Source: Dinochytrium kinnereticum
Taxonomy: Eukaryota > Chytridiomycota > Chytridiomycetes > Chytridiales > Chytridiaceae
NCBI GenBank assembly: GCA_027604005.1
Contig: JADGJT010000097.1
Location: forward strand, 2,146 to 65,590
Length of the DNA stretch: 63,445 nucleotides
Reading direction: 5' to 3'
The position numbers and the translations under genes are program-made. The notes under the pieces are model-generated. The model ran no database searches. It was not told the origin of the DNA and was given only the letters and a program-made list of their open reading frames with translations. Position 1 is the first letter of the stretch. Each line of letters begins with the position of its first letter. This document shows positions 32,774-45,791 of the stretch, one piece after another.

Positions 32774-33898
32774 ATGGCGAGACCATCTGCCATTGATGCC
32801 CTCTCGCACCTCCCACCCCTTGCAGAGGCGATCGGAGGGCCTTTCGTCCATCTAGATGCAATCTTCTCTTCAATCCTCCCGCCATACATGCACATTAATG
32901 GCGACCCAGCGCTCTCGGGCCTAATGTTTTTGTGCCTCATGTGCGGTGTTATGTGCTTTTTTGCTCTATGTAAGGAACGCATCTTTGAACGCACTAAATT
33001 AATGTGCTTTGCATTCAGTTCTGGCTTGGGGGCAACTAACGGGATCTGGTTTGAATGCCTCCAGAAACTCGGTCTTGATCACCGGCTTGAACGATTCGGG
33101 GAAAACCACGTTATTTACAATGGTGGACGGTATTTGGATGCTCTATCTGATAGCTAATACAGTCGTTAGCTGAGATACGGAAAAACTTCTGCAACCCAAT
33201 CTTCAATGGAAGACAACGTTGGTAGCTTCAGTTTACATGACAGGTGGCTTTGCATCGTAAGTTGTTATTCTTTCATTTCATTTCGTTTGGATAGCATGCG
33301 CTAATGCTTTTTTGAAACGAAAGACGGATGGCGAGTCACCGAAGCCAAAGCAATTCAACTTCATCGATATTCCGGGCCACGATAAGCTGCGTTTCAAGCT
33401 TGTGGATAATTTACCGAAAGCCAAAGCCATTCTTTTCGTCATAGATGCCTCAACCTTCCAGAAGAAGGTCAGGAATATCGCTGAGCTCCTCGCCGATGTA
33501 CTTGGTGACCGAGGCGTCGCCAAGGACGAGATCCCTGTCTTGGTCCTTTGCAACAAAGCTGACAGCCTCCTTTCCACTTCAAAGGACCGTGTGAAGGCTG
33601 CCCTGGAATTAGAATTGTAAACCCATTCCCCAATATCTATCTGCTAACCCCGCGCTTAAAAAAAAGGGACCGGATACGAGCGACGAGAACCGCAGGTGTT
33701 GATAATCAGACTGGCGACGGGGCGACGGACTGGGAATACATTGGCCTGGAGGGCACGACCTTTTCATTTGACCAGCTTGGAAACAAGATCCAGTTTATTG
33801 AATTGAGTCTCAAAGAAATTGCAGAAACTAAACCAGAACGTGATGGAGAAAACAAGGAATTAGTCGACCTCTTATTGTTCCTCGTAAATGAGGCGTAA
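32774..33898 (+). CDS. SRPRB: signal recognition particle receptor subunit beta
   Basis: ER membrane small GTPase that anchors SRP receptor alpha. Exons 32774-32969, 33019-33122, 33170-33256, 33324-33616 and 33667-33898 join to 303 residues. The single membrane helix (GLMFLCLMCGVMCFFALFLAW) is completed across intron 1. The P-loop is LITGLNDSGKTTLF, the switch region TSATQSSMEDN, the G3 motif IDIPGHDKLR, the G4 motif LVLCNKADSL, and LELDRIRATR is a typical SRPRB helix. The exon 2 end (ATG/GTGGAC) was chosen because it alone connects TLFTM to LRYGKTSATQ in frame. Length fits the family (about 270). It ends 53 bp from the convergent UBC6 stop. Confidence 0.93.
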
Positions 33899-33951
33899 AA
33901 GATCTGCAATACATTCCTTGCTATATGTCTTTTAAACCGTGCGTGTGAACA

Positions 33952-34897
33952 TCAGAAGCTTGGAGTGGCCAAAGCTGTGTAGACGATGGAGACCCGTCGA
34001 ATGACTATGTAGGAGAGAACTGCGAAAATGATGAGGATCATTGTGTCGATTTGTTTTTTTCGGGCCTCGTTGGCGTTAAGGGATTGTGGGTCTATGACGG
34101 CGTTTTGCTGGTGGTTGTTGGGCACAGGCCTCTCCTCTGCTGCCAATGCATCGGGGGCGGCAACAGGCACCCTTTGCCGCAATACTGCGTCAAGTTGTGG
34201 CAATTGTGGTTGTGGCACCGCTACTGCCTCAACCTCCGAGACCTTGTCCAGGCTCTCAGTCGAGGAATCTTCTTTCCTAACTGAAAAGGATATCTCTTCA
34301 TCCTCCGCAAGCTTTTTGGACTCTCCTCCAGAATCCTCCAGGCCCTCCTTCCCACCTCCACCACATTTGTCGCATCTCCAATCCAAGCTACGTTTCGCCA
34401 AGACCTTTCTCTCTTCTTCGGTGTAATCCAAAGCAGCAATGGCTCCACTGCCTGGTGTTGGAAAGAATGAGATCAGGGCTGTCAGTGCAGATCTGACGCC
34501 CCAGGATGGTCGCCATGATTCGGGGTGGTGGTTGGTGATAGAGAGGCATATCTTTTTGTTTGTCTCGAAACGACCGTTGGGGGTCATGAACATTATGCTT
34601 GGAGGCTGAGAAAGGTCCACTTAATCCATGAGAAATTGAAAAGTATCCTACCTTGAAGGGATATTCCACTGGGAAATTGATTCGCCCATGATATCGGCCC
34701 CCTAGGAAACCCCCTTCCAAAGGACCCCTGACAGTGAAATGCCTTTGAAGTTGGTAAGCTAATGAACCCAGACTTCAGCAATTCTACCATTCAAATATGT
34801 TGTCCTCCAGAGGAGCAGCGGTGAACTCAGGAGAGGGATCTGCCTGCAGATCAGCAAACTCCTTCATTAGGCGCTTGACAGAGGGGCTGGGTGCCAT
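33952..34897 (-). CDS. UBC6: tail-anchored ubiquitin-conjugating enzyme of the UBC6/UBE2J family
   Basis: E2 enzyme of ER-associated degradation. Exons 34897-34788, 34742-34652 and 34605-33952 join to 284 residues. The UBC fold shows VKRLMKEFADLQADPSPEF, EWHFTVRGPLEGGFLGGRYH, FPVEYPFKPPSIMFMTPNGRF, the catalytic Cys in KKICLSITNHHPESW, and WRPSWGVRSALTALISFF. This is the UBE2J pattern that lacks the usual HPN. A long disordered acidic linker leads to a C-terminal membrane helix (MILIIFAVLSYIVIRRVSIV), giving a cytosol-facing tail-anchored protein. Splice sites are canonical and phase is consistent. Confidence 0.95.
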
Positions 34898-35012
34898 CTT
34901 ACTGTGATACTTTTAGGGTGTTATTTTCGAAAATTACACGTTGCAACAATTGACCATAGGCAGCCTATAAATCTGATCTGTAAACTCATACCCCAACTTA
35001 TATTACTTGTTA

Positions 35013-37124
35013 CTAATCAGTGGATGTGGTTGCCCCTGTCTTTCCCTTCTTTCCCTTTGGCAGAGTCCCCGCCTTTGCCTTTTTTGCACCATTTGGTATA
35101 GTCTTCTTGCCAGCACTGGCTGGCCTAGAAGTTTCCTCATTCGGCCTTTTCTTGCCCTTGCTCTCATCATTCAAAATAGGTGTCGTGACAGGTGTTGCTG
35201 TTGAGCTACTTGATGCGGAGTCTGCAGAGGGAGGTTGGTCGCCATCAAAATTGCTTGTCGAAGAATTTGTCTTGGTTAGGTTTGCGGCAATCTGCTGTAA
35301 ACATTCTAGATAGAGGAGTTAGTTAAAAACGAAGAATGGAAAAGATATAAGGGAGACACACGTATGGGCCCACTCTCTCCCTTAAGTGTCTGGGTGATCA
35401 GATCTCGCATGTGCCCAACAATTTCGATAATCTATGGATAGTTTAGTCAGACGCGTTAATACTATTTAAGTACTAACGTCTAAACATCTTTGCGTTCGGC
35501 TTGTCACCCCATAAGGAAATACTACACTTGCACCTTGAAGCCCGCAATCTCGCTTCAGCATGTCATCACTTTCTCTCTTGAGCCCGTCTTTTCTCGCAAA
35601 CCATAATGCAGCCTCCCGCGTGACCATTTCAGTGTACTTATGGGTTGAAAATTCAAAAAGGTCCATTTTCAATGCAGAGTTAAAGGTGGCGCGCAGCGCC
35701 CCATTGCAGTACACCTTAAAAGCGATAGTAAGGCGAGTGTTTATGCAAACGTGTTTTTACCTGCTCGCCTGACTTAAAGTGATACACTAACGCGGCTCCG
35801 GGACACATAATAATTGTTTGTTTGTCCACGCCCACCTGATACTCCTTAGCCCCCTTTAAAATTAATTCGATTCGCTCGACACCGGAATCAAATGTAACTT
35901 TGAAAAACCGTGGCAGTATTGCAGTATTCAATTCTTAAAAAAATTATGTGCATTAGAATAGCAAACAATCACAAGGAATAAACTTGCAGCATTACTAAGG
36001 CAGATACTCACCAAATGATCGGGAATCATCATACTCTGCATGCCTTAAAACATAAATCATACTGCCACTTTCGGCAAAATGTTCCGCAACAACCTTGATC
36101 CAGAACTCCATGTCCGACGCCAGCTAATGAAAAAAGTATGGCTTTAATCGTTGCGAGATAAAACGGGAAAAAGTGTTAACGCACCTCTTCCGTGGGGCAA
36201 AGACTCTCCGCAAACTCCGAAAGCCGGTTTAATGGCGACATGGGGCAAGGTATCATTCTGTGATAAGGGAAAACCTATCAGCTTTGCCACAAAACGCAAA
36301 ACCTAAACGAACCCATGCTCCGACGGGGATTTAGCCGGCCCTTGCCCTGGTATACTTTGGCTTGATGACGCTGGTTGGGGGGTATTGGGAGTTTGGGGTC
36401 GGGGAGGCCACATTTGGGAAGGCTGTGTCTGGGTTCTTTGAGGTAAGGGTGGTTGCTGAGTCGCGGCTGCGGCGGCTGCAGCAACGGTGGCACCTTGAGC
36501 ATGCTGCTGCTGCTGCTGCTGCAACAACTGTTGATGATGTAGGGCAGGACTTTGCGACATTTGTTGCGCCATCAGCTGGGCATGTTGCGCTTGTAGTTGC
36601 TGATTTTGAATTTGTTGGAGGGACGGAGGCGGGGGTTGTTGTAATTGGTGCTGTTGAGGCTGCTGTTGCGGGGTCCCGACAGCAACCTGATGCTGTTGTG
36701 CTTGTTGTTGCTGTTGCTGATGTTGTTGGTGTTGTTGATGCTGCTGCTGTTGTTGCTGCTGCTGTTGTTGTTGTTGCTGCTGCAGCTGCAGCTGATGTTG
36801 TATCTGCTGCTGCTGCTGCTGCTGAAGCATGTGTTGATGCTGCAGCTGAGCCTGAACTTGGGCTGCCTGAACCTGTGCCTGAGCCTGCTGATGCAAATGC
36901 TGCGCTTGAGCCTGTCGGAGCTGCTGCAGCTGTTGCAAGCTAATCTGTTGGGCTTGAGCCTGCTGATACTGCTGCTGCTGGTATTGCTGCTGCAGGAGCT
37001 GCTGCTGAAGCATTTGTTGTTGCTGTTGCTGTTGCTGCTGGACCTGGTGTTGCTGCTGCTGCTGCTGCTGCTGTTGAAGCTGAAGAGCCGCGATCTGCTG
37101 CGGATTCATCATAGCCGGATTCAT
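35013..37124 (-). CDS. LIM-domain-binding-protein (LDB/Adn1)-type transcription cofactor with poly-Gln N-terminus
   Basis: Nuclear adaptor that dimerises and links DNA-binding proteins. The first exon (37124 to about 36310) codes for some 270 residues that are more than half Gln in mixed CAG/CAA codons. Later exons carry the LDB dimerisation region: MSPLNRLSEFAESLCPTEE, FWIKVVAEHFAESGSMIYVL, LPRFFKVTFDSGVERIELIL, VYCNGALRATFNSALKMDLF, and the typical GVTSRTQRCLDIIEIVGHMRDLI. The last exon adds LQQIAANLTK and a Lys-rich tail (KGKKRPNEE), probably a nuclear localisation signal, ending at 35013. The exon 1 donor near 36310 is ambiguous (a GTTCGT or GTTTAG site). Fungal relatives act with Flo8/Som1-like partners in development. 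Confidence 0.8.
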
Positions 37125-37804
37125 CTTCTACAACTTCGTTACTTTTGCTTGAAGTGGTCGTTTCACGCACAGTCAGAGGCTTATAGTCAGTCCCCTTTCG
37201 TCACCAGCGAAAGCGGGATCGTCCGTCCCAGCGTTCCTTCCTCCTCTTGTCTGCCCTTGAAGCCCCCCACGAGTATAAGATATGCGGCTTCCTCAGTCAA
37301 CGGCTCTCTGGTCGATTAGACGCTCACAGCGGTGAGATGCGGCAGTCCGAGGCAGGGGAGAGAGGTGAGGTTCGCTGATGGATTTGCTGCGAGCAGAGCA
37401 GGTGCAGGGAGTGTTCTGCGGAGGGAATTTTGAAAATTCTTCGGCTGCCATGCAACACTTGGTGGACAATGGGACCGTCGCACCAGTGTCGATATTTCCA
37501 ATCCTTGCGCCAGCCAGCCAGCCAGCCTGAGGTTGCGATCCTGCATTCACACCCATCAACCCACCCATCGATCCAGCAGGCCGTCGCTGCTGCTGGTGCT
37601 GTCCGCGCCTCTATCTCATATCCCCACGCATTGACAGTACACTGCTGCATGAGCTACGCTCATCCATCGATTCGTGTCACTGCTGCATACGACATTACAA
37701 CTGCCTGCACCCCACGGAAGAGGGAAAAACGAGCAGACGCGAGTTCGATTTGCTAGGCTACTAGGCATCCCTTGTGCGTGCTTGAGGTTTCCGAACCGGG
37801 CAGA
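37125..37804. promoter_or_regulatory. divergent intergenic region between LDB cofactor and SEC7
   Basis: About 680 bp between two divergent start codons. No supported gene; short frames on both strands lack motifs. It contains a short CCAG/CAGC tandem run at about 37508-37528. Presumably holds both promoters. Confidence 0.45.
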
Positions 37805-40800
37805 ATGGTCGCGAAATCGCCTGACCAGACGAGGAACAACTCGCAATCAAACCTTGCAGGCGGTTCCTCTGACGTTTTTATCAAGCTTGCTCTCGAACAA
37901 CTCCTAAACGCAAAAGAATCCAAAAAGCTGACTTCTCTGCGCGATGCCGCTAAGCAGGGTTTAGGTAGGGATCCTTGTTGGTTTTTGTATAGTCTGATCA
38001 ACGTTCCAAAGCCTCTTTGGATAACCCTGAGCCCGATCTGGCCTGCATTCAGACAATACTGCAGCCCTTCCATCTCGCCTGTCAGTCGCGACAGGTTGTC
38101 TTAGCTGTTATTGCCATTGATTGCTTTGGGAAGCTTTTTACCTATAACTACTGGAGCCACCATAATGTCCTTGATCCGTCATGGGAGGACGGGGATTCTC
38201 GATCAGAAGCTGGGGCCAGTACCGGCGAATTTGATGATGCATCAACTTTAAGTGGATCATCAGTGGCCCCTTCTCTTCGTCGTGGCGGAACATCCCTGGC
38301 GACTGCTGATCCCAGGGGCTCACATGATGAGGACCGAAGTTCTCTTGACAGTTCTGGTGAAAGTACTGGTGGGGGAGGAATCATTGGGCAGGTCGTGGAT
38401 ACAGTCTGCGATACCTTCTCTGGAGGCGAGAACACGGACGACAAAGTGCAAGTTCAGATTGTCAAGGCGCTCCTTGCCGCTGTATCTTCTACAGACCTTT
38501 CTTCCGCTATCCACGGCGGGGTTCTGCTGAGGGCCATCCGAACCACCTACAATATCTTTCTCCTCTCTAAATCGGCCAATACGCAGATTATTGCTCAGGC
38601 CACTCTCACTCAAATGGTTCAGGCAGTATTTGGAAGAGTGGCCAAGGACCTTGCCAACGATGTTCAAACCCAGGCAGTGTCCGACGCAGTCAGTGAAGAG
38701 CTGGTTCATTCTCCTCAGAACTCAGGTAGCATCGAGATCAAGGTGCCCTCCGTTGATGGATCAGGTGACGTAAATTCCACTACGCAGCCTTTGAAGACTG
38801 GTGAGGAGGCATCCTTAACACTTCGCGGTGTTGGTAGCCAGGATAGCTTGTGAGTGTCGCCTTCGTGGGTTAATTTAAGATTCTAATTATACCTAGCAAC
38901 TCAGTTACTGGCGAGGCAAAGGCTGCCGATATCCTTGGCTCTCCCCGAAAGAAAATGGACATTGTCACGGATCAGTACATCAAGGATTGCTACCTTGTAT
39001 TTCGGGCTCTTTGCAAGCTGAGCATGAAGCCAATACCTGCACCTGAGGGGTTAGTATATTCTTCACCTCTCGTAACTTATTAATTTTGAATGTAGGGCAA
39101 CAGAATTAAAATCACATGCGATGAGGTCCAAGCTGTTATCCCTGCACTTAGTGTACACTGTGTTGTCCACCCATATTCATATCTTCTTTGTCCCCGCCCA
39201 GGTTCTATTCCCCTCTTCTCAGTCAGCATCGACTAGCAATGTTTTGTTTATTCATGCCGTAAAGCAGTATCTTTGCCTCAGCATATCTCGTAATGCTGTG
39301 AGCGTCGTCCCACAAGTATTTGATATCAGCATGGATATTTTTGGGAAGGCACTTGTTGGCCTGCGGACAGTCTTGAAGGTTTGTTCATTTTTAAGAGCTT
39401 TAAGGACTTGTATTCTCACACCTAGTGCTAGCGTGAAATCTCAGTTATCTTTACGGAAATCATTATACCCATCATGGAAGCTCGTTCATCGATTACATTT
39501 AATCAGCGAACCTCTCTCCTTAAAGCGTTAAATCGCATCTTATCGGACCCGTCTGCAGAAGGAGGACGTCTTCTCGTTGAAATATATTTGAACTACGATT
39601 GCGATCTCGAAGCTGGTGCTCGCGAGAATATTTGGGAACGCCTTATCAATACCCTTGGGCGAGTTATGACTCAACACCATTCAGCGGACCCTAACGCTAC
39701 TCCCGCTTCTCTAAAAAGCGGTCTTGAACCGTCGGCAAGCAAAGGGCTGATTCCACCCGCGATAACAACCGCTACCTTAACTAGCTTTACTAAGGAACAA
39801 GTTAAAGAGCTTTATTCCTCCACAGGAGACTACACCGAGCTAAAGAAGCGAGGGTTGGAACTTCTTGTGAGGGGAGTTCTTAAGCCTCTTGTTCAGTGGT
39901 GCAAGCTGAAATCGGGGCAAGCTGATGCTGACGTGAGTAGGAAAAGCGGCGAGGAAGGTGGTCTTGGCAGTGAAAAACAGGAGAAGGAACCTAGTCTGGG
40001 ACTTGTTGTTGATGGCGAAGAGCCTAAGAGGATAAGCCGTGTTCGGGAAGATGATCCTACTGCTTTCGAGACGTTGAAGCACAGGAAACAGGTGCTCTTA
40101 GAGGGTATAAAGCGGTTTAATTTTAAGCCTAAGAAGGTAATACATCGATGATTATAACTTCAAATTCACTGGTGATTTCTAGGGTATTCAATTCCTTTTA
40201 GACTCTGCTTGCATTCCGTCAAGGACTCCTCGAGATATTGCAGTCTTCCTCCTTCACACCGAAGGCTTGAATAAGACTATGATTGGAGAATTCCTTGGGG
40301 AAGGGTAATTTGATTTTATAGGATTTCGTTTCTTCTTATACTTCCAACAGAGAAGAAGAAAACATTGCAATTATGCACGCCTTTGTCGATGAAATGGACT
40401 TCAGCCACGTCGGTTTCGTCCCAGCTCTGAGAAGCTTCCTCCAAACCTTCCGCCTTCCCGGTGAAGCTCAGAAGATTGATAGATTCATGCTGAAATTTGC
40501 TGAGAGGTTCCTTCAAGGAAATCCCACTACTTTCTCTAGTGCCGATACTGCCTATGTTTTGGCTTATTCGGTTATTATGTTGAATACGGATCAGCATAAC
40601 GCTCAGGTGAAGCAAAGGATGACGAAGCCGGATTTCTTGAAGAATAATAGGTTACTGCCTGTCTTTTTTATTCTTCCTTATATCTTTTGTATTTAGCTTG
40701 TATTAGCTTCTAATCCTGTTTTTTTCTCTTACAGGGGAATCGATGAGGGAAAAGACCTTCCACCAGAACTCCTAGAACAGATTTTCGACGAAATTAAGAG

Positions 40801-43800
40801 CAATGAAATCGTCATGAAAGATGAGGCGATGTCTAAGGCAGCCGGAGGTTCCAACAATGCCACAGGATCTTCAGGCACCGTCCTTTCTCTTGACCTCGAC
40901 CCAAACCGTTACCGAAGCAAAAAGGAGGTTGCTCAATTCGCTATTGCTAGTGAAACCATGGCTATGAAGACTGAAGCTCTGTTCAACACCATCCTCAAAT
41001 CTGGCAGCGGATCAGGATCTGCCAACAGCAGCCGCATGGCGTCTGGAGTCGCTACTCCCTCTGGCTCTCTTTATAGCTCAGGTTCCGGCACTATCCAATT
41101 CTTCTCCGCAAGTCACTTTGAACATGTTAAGGCTATGTTCACCTTGATATGGATGTCGATCCTTACCGGTCTTTCTGGGCCGCTTCAAGAGAGTGATGAT
41201 CAGGAGACCATCGTTATAGCTTTGGAAGGGTTCCACTGTGCCACTCGTATTGCATGCTTGTTTGACATGGAGCTTGAGAGAAAAGCATTCGTGTCAACTC
41301 TGTCCAAGTTCACGCAGTTGGGTAATTTGAGCGAAATTAGGACCAAGAATTTGGAGGCGGTAAAGACGTTGCTTCTAATTGCCAATGAGATGGGGAATCA
41401 ACTTGGAGAGAGTTGGAAGGATGTTGTGGTCTGTGTCAGTCAACTTGAGAAGCTTCAGGTCTTGGGATCTGATGTCAACCAGAGGTATGGGTGGTGAATT
41501 TCAATTCTGAAGAATTTAACCTTTTTGTGTTATAAGAATGTCGGTGGACGCCAAGTCTGCAACTCGGAAAGAGCCCAATACTGGAAAACGCGACACCCGT
41601 GGTAACCTCCCGAATGAAGAGGTTGTCCTGGCAGCCTCGTCGCAATCTATGACCTTGATTGTTGATCGGCTATTTACCTCATCAGTCAGGTTGAACGGAA
41701 CCGCGATCGTAGAATTCGTCCGATCCCTATGCAACGTATCTTGGGATGAGATAACAACTTCCGTCCTTGCTTCGTCCGAGACGCCTCGAATGTACTGCCT
41801 GCAGCGTCTTGTTGAGATCTCCTACTACAATATGAAACGTATTAGGGTAGAATGGAGCAATATCTGGGCGATCCTTGGTGAGCATTTCAATAAGGTTGGA
41901 TGTCACCCCAACGCACAAGTTTGCTTCTTTGCGCTCGACAAGCTCAGGCAGCTGGCTATCAAGTTCTTGGAGTTGGAGGAGTTGCCAAACTTTAAGTTCC
42001 AGAAAGACTTTTTGAGGCCTTTTGAGCATGTGCTAGGGAATAATCCTGACCCGAAGATTAAGGATATGGTTTTGAGTTGCTTGCAGCAGATGATTCAGGC
42101 CAAGGGAAGCAAGTCGATGAAGAGTGGATGGAAAGCTATGTTTGGAGCTTTCATAAAAGCTGCTCGAGAATCGAATGGTGTGTTGCTTATCTCTTTTAGT
42201 TAATTTTCCATACTAATGGTATCATAGAGCAAATTCTTTTGCTAGCTTTTGATATCGTAAAGACGATTTTTAAGAACCACTTTGAAAGCGTAGTGGCCAA
42301 CCTTGCTTTGCCGGACTTTATTTCTTGCCTTGTTGAGTTCTGCAAAAACCGCAAATTTGCTAAAACTAGGTTAATTTACTTTCTTGAGACTTGACGTTTT
42401 CTCCTTTCAGATATGTTTGCATTTTTTTTTTCGAAGAAACTATTTCTTACTCTTAGTTTTTTTTTCTCGTTTTTTCACAGTCTACAGGCCGTGGAAATTC
42501 TGAGGCAGACTATCCCTAGGATTTTTGAGATGTCTAAGACAGCTGCTGGCTTCAAAATCCTACAATCTTCAGCCGCTGCATCTGAAAAAACTACCTCCGA
42601 ATTGCTCTCGTCTGCCGGTGCAACCGTCGTACTGAAGCAACCGAATGCCCCTGCCGTAGGCCCCAACCCATCATCGATGCAGTCCCCCAACGTGATTCAA
42701 GAGAGCTCTGTCGATGACCCGAACTTTAAGATCTGGTTCCCGATCCTCTTTGGTCTCTATGAGGTTGTGATGACATGCGATCTTGAGGTTCGTACTCGAG
42801 GATTGAACTACTTGTTTGATGCCCTCCGTGCACATGGTTCAAGCTTCTCTCGCGACTCGTGGGAGGTTGTTTCGAAGGGCGTGTTGTTTCCTATATTCGA
42901 TGATTTGAAGTTAAGCCGCGTTGAGCACAGCAAGTTTGCGAATAGGGAAGATATGAGCGTTTGGCTTAGCACTACATTAATTCAGGCTTTGAGATGCTTT
43001 GTGGATCTTTATGGGACTTACTTTGAGGCGTTGAGGTTCTGCATCGACCAGCTATTCGAGCTGCTCACGGTTTGTATGACGCAAGGTTCGTTTTGAAAAT
43101 CATAATGATATTCTAATAATGTCTAGAAAACGAGACCCTTGCAAGAATCGGGTCCACGTGTCTGCATCAATTTATCGAATCCAACATCTCGAGGCTTGAT
43201 GCTGAGATATGGGACCGAATCTGCATGACATTCTCGCATCTCTTTAGGGTCACCACCCCTGACGCCCTATTCTTTGACTACAGAGCACAAGCTCCACAGG
43301 CTCCTCCAACCGTCATTGCTCCTCCCGAGCACGACGAGGAAGTTAAGCCAGATGTGGAAAAGCCGGTCGTGAATGGAGCCGACGTTTCGCCGGGTGTCAG
43401 GACATCTCTTGAATCGAACGCGAGCGCCGTCACAACTCTCTCCACAGGTGGATCAGGATCGACCAATGTCAATGTGGGCGGCATTGCGCCATTGAAGAGC
43501 GGTATCGATAGTGCCAGCGACCCTATCGTTCCAGACATTACTGGTCGTCCTAGACCTCAAAAGAAAGACTTCCAGGGCATTATTGCGAAATGCGTTCTTC
43601 ACTTGCTTGTCATTCAGACTCTCCAAGAAATTCTCGCCACTGAGATTAATGGAAATGTGCCGAACGCTATCTCTGTCTACCGGTCTCTGACTTCCCGGCA
43701 CTTATTAGTTCTTGTCGATTGCCTTGAGCGTAGTTATCGGTTTGCCGCTGCGTTTAATGCTGATTTGGATCTCCGTATGGCACTGTACAAGATGGGTTTC

Positions 43801-44398
43801 ATGAAGCAGTTGCCCAACTTGTTGAAGCAGGAGACTACGAGTGTTAGCACATATGTCCAGATTTTGATTAGGATGTATGCTGACCCTGATTCCGAGAGAA
43901 TTTCAATGAGGTCTGAGGTGGAGAGGCGTTTAATTCCGTAAGTTTTTGTTTTCCAAAGCATATCTAGTCAAGCTTTTTTATTTATTTTCTTTTTTCTGCA
44001 GTTTGAGCTTGGATATTCTAGTTCATTTCAACACTCTCGATCCAGACTCCAAGCGCCGAAACGTCACCGCATGGCGTCCAGTCGTTGTTGCCATCTTGAA
44101 TGCACTTGTAGATCTTGAGGATGAGCAATTCAAACAGCATATCCATACATTCTATGCACCCGCTGTTGGATTGCTTTTGCAGGATCCTACCGGGGCGGCC
44201 GCACCTGAGGTTCGATTAGCGCTTCATTCGCTACTGATCCGAGTCGGTGCTGTATTTGGAATCTGCAAGGCTTCCGATTCCGCTGTTACGATGGGAGCCC
44301 CAAACCCGCTGCTACCACCTCCTCCTATGAAAGAAGAGTTGGGAAAAGAGGGAGTACCTATTGAGGCTGATGATTCGGCCGGTGATGGACTTTGTTAA
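37805..44398 (+). CDS. SEC7: SEC7/BIG-family ARF guanine-nucleotide exchange factor
   Basis: Activates ARF GTPases at the trans-Golgi. Thirteen exons join in frame to 1968 residues: 37805-37964, 38012-38849, 38897-39049, 39096-39378, 39432-40136, 40183-40304, 40351-40650, 40735-41484, 41537-42177, 42228-42369, 42481-43085, 43127-43937, 44002-44398. The order is DCB (IKLALEQLLNAKESKKL; IQTILQPFHLACQSR), HUS (around residues 380-520), Sec7 (IPSRTPRDIAVFLLHTEGLN; IGEFLGEG with the catalytic Glu; FRLPGEAQKIDRFMLKFAERF; YVLAYSVIMLNTDQHN) and HDS repeats including MYCLQRLVEISYYNMKRIR. The usual LNTDLHN reads LNTDQHN here. Length matches yeast SEC7 and human BIG1. All junctions are GT-AG. Confidence 0.96.
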
Positions 44399-44454
44399 AG
44401 GCACTTTTTTTTTCACTTGCTTTCATGGACATTTTCTTAAATAATATCATATGC

Positions 44455-45614
44455 TTAAAGTGCCCATATTCCTGTTTTTTTCATAACACGCGCAAAATCC
44501 TCTTCAGTGATCTCGCCGTCTCCGTCTTTATCAGCCTCTTCAAGCATCTCCCTCATCTCCTCCTCCGTGAATCCCTCATCCGCAGCTACAGCCTCTACCA
44601 TAGCTTTGATATGATTTAGCGTAGCTCTTCGAGGGGGATTTGTTGGCTTTGCAGACAGTGCTGAGATTCGGCTAAATAGGTCTTGAGGACTGCTTGATCG
44701 CGAGCTTGGGGCAGACAAAAGATGCTCGGGTATCTCAATCTCGCAAAGTGATCGGAACATGCGGTTCATCTCATCTCTGGCCATTTTAGCAACCTTAAAA
44801 GACAAATGTAAATGATGATGATAGTTTCTTCACTCGTGTATTTTCTTACCAGTCTTTTTGATACCATTGCGAGGAATTCTTCAAAGTCGATGGTTCCGCT
44901 GCCATCCTTATCCATCTCCTGTAGCATTAACCGAAGCTCATCCTTGGACGGTTCAAAGCCCATGGCCCTCATCGCCACCCGCCATTCTTTTCTCGTGATA
45001 CTCCCAGACCCATCCGTGTCGAAAAGATCGAAAGCCTCTTTAATCTCTGCCTCCTGCTGCGGCGTGATGTGAAATTGGCGTTGCTTCTTGCTTGACCCTC
45101 GAGCCTGGGGAGTTGGAGGTTTAGTAACTTTTCCATCTAAACTCTTTAACTCCCCAGTCTTCTGGGAGTCGGGTGCGCTGTGAGGTGCACTTGACGGAGC
45201 TGATTGCTGGTAGCTGTCCTGGGGTCTGGAATCCTTCAAGCCTGTGCTTCTGGGTCGAGTGAGAGATTCCCTTCGCTGCGTCGCAACATCGCCATAGCTG
45301 TAGTTATTGGAGGAAACATCCGGAAGAGGGGTTCGACTGCTTCTCCTGTTAAGGTCAGATGGAGTGCCAACTCGGGAGTGCGATGAGAAGTCGGCAATGT
45401 TATGGTTGCTGGAGAGCTTGTTCAGAGGTCTTGTGCTGCCATGGGGCACGGAGACGGGCCTCAACACAGCCTCGCTGCTGCCTGGACCACTTCTTCTCTC
45501 CCCTAATGCCCCAATGCTGCCTGTCTCTGCATGCTCCTTTCGCCTCTGAGCAAACGGGTTGCTGACCCAGTCGCCCTCATATTCCCCTCTACTTTCATGG
45601 ATTCTGTGGGTCAT
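44455..45614 (-). CDS. centrin-like EF-hand protein with disordered N-terminus and degenerate third EF-hand
   Basis: Calcium-binding protein related to centrin/CDC31, which works at basal bodies and spindle poles. Exons 45614-44850 and 44793-44455 join to 367 residues, twice the usual 160-170. Residues 1-185 are disordered (Ser/Arg/Pro-rich). Then [20 protein letters not shown] starts EF1 ([12 protein letters not shown]), EF2 follows ([12 protein letters not shown]), and EF4 is intact ([12 protein letters not shown]) ending MKKTGIW, the centrin C-terminus. Where EF3 should be, its first helix ([13 protein letters not shown]) is followed by a Ser-rich stretch instead of a calcium loop. It sits 177 bp downstream of the adenylyl cyclase gene on the same strand and is convergent with SEC7. 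Confidence 0.83.
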
Positions 45615-45791
45615 TTGGAAGTGACAAACCCAACGTGACAATCTTGATAATTAGATATAATATTCATTGCACATTTGAAACATTCGAAACAGTTGAGGAG
45701 AAAAAGTTCGTGCCAACAACAACAACGACAACAGGATGAATGATATTAGATAATGCTAATGTACATGCTTCATTTAAAATACACAGTGGAA

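Noticed and set aside
36362..37319. Long plus-strand Leu/Val/Ala-rich frames resembling membrane proteins
   Set aside because: They are the complement of CAG/CAA poly-Gln codons of the LDB cofactor.
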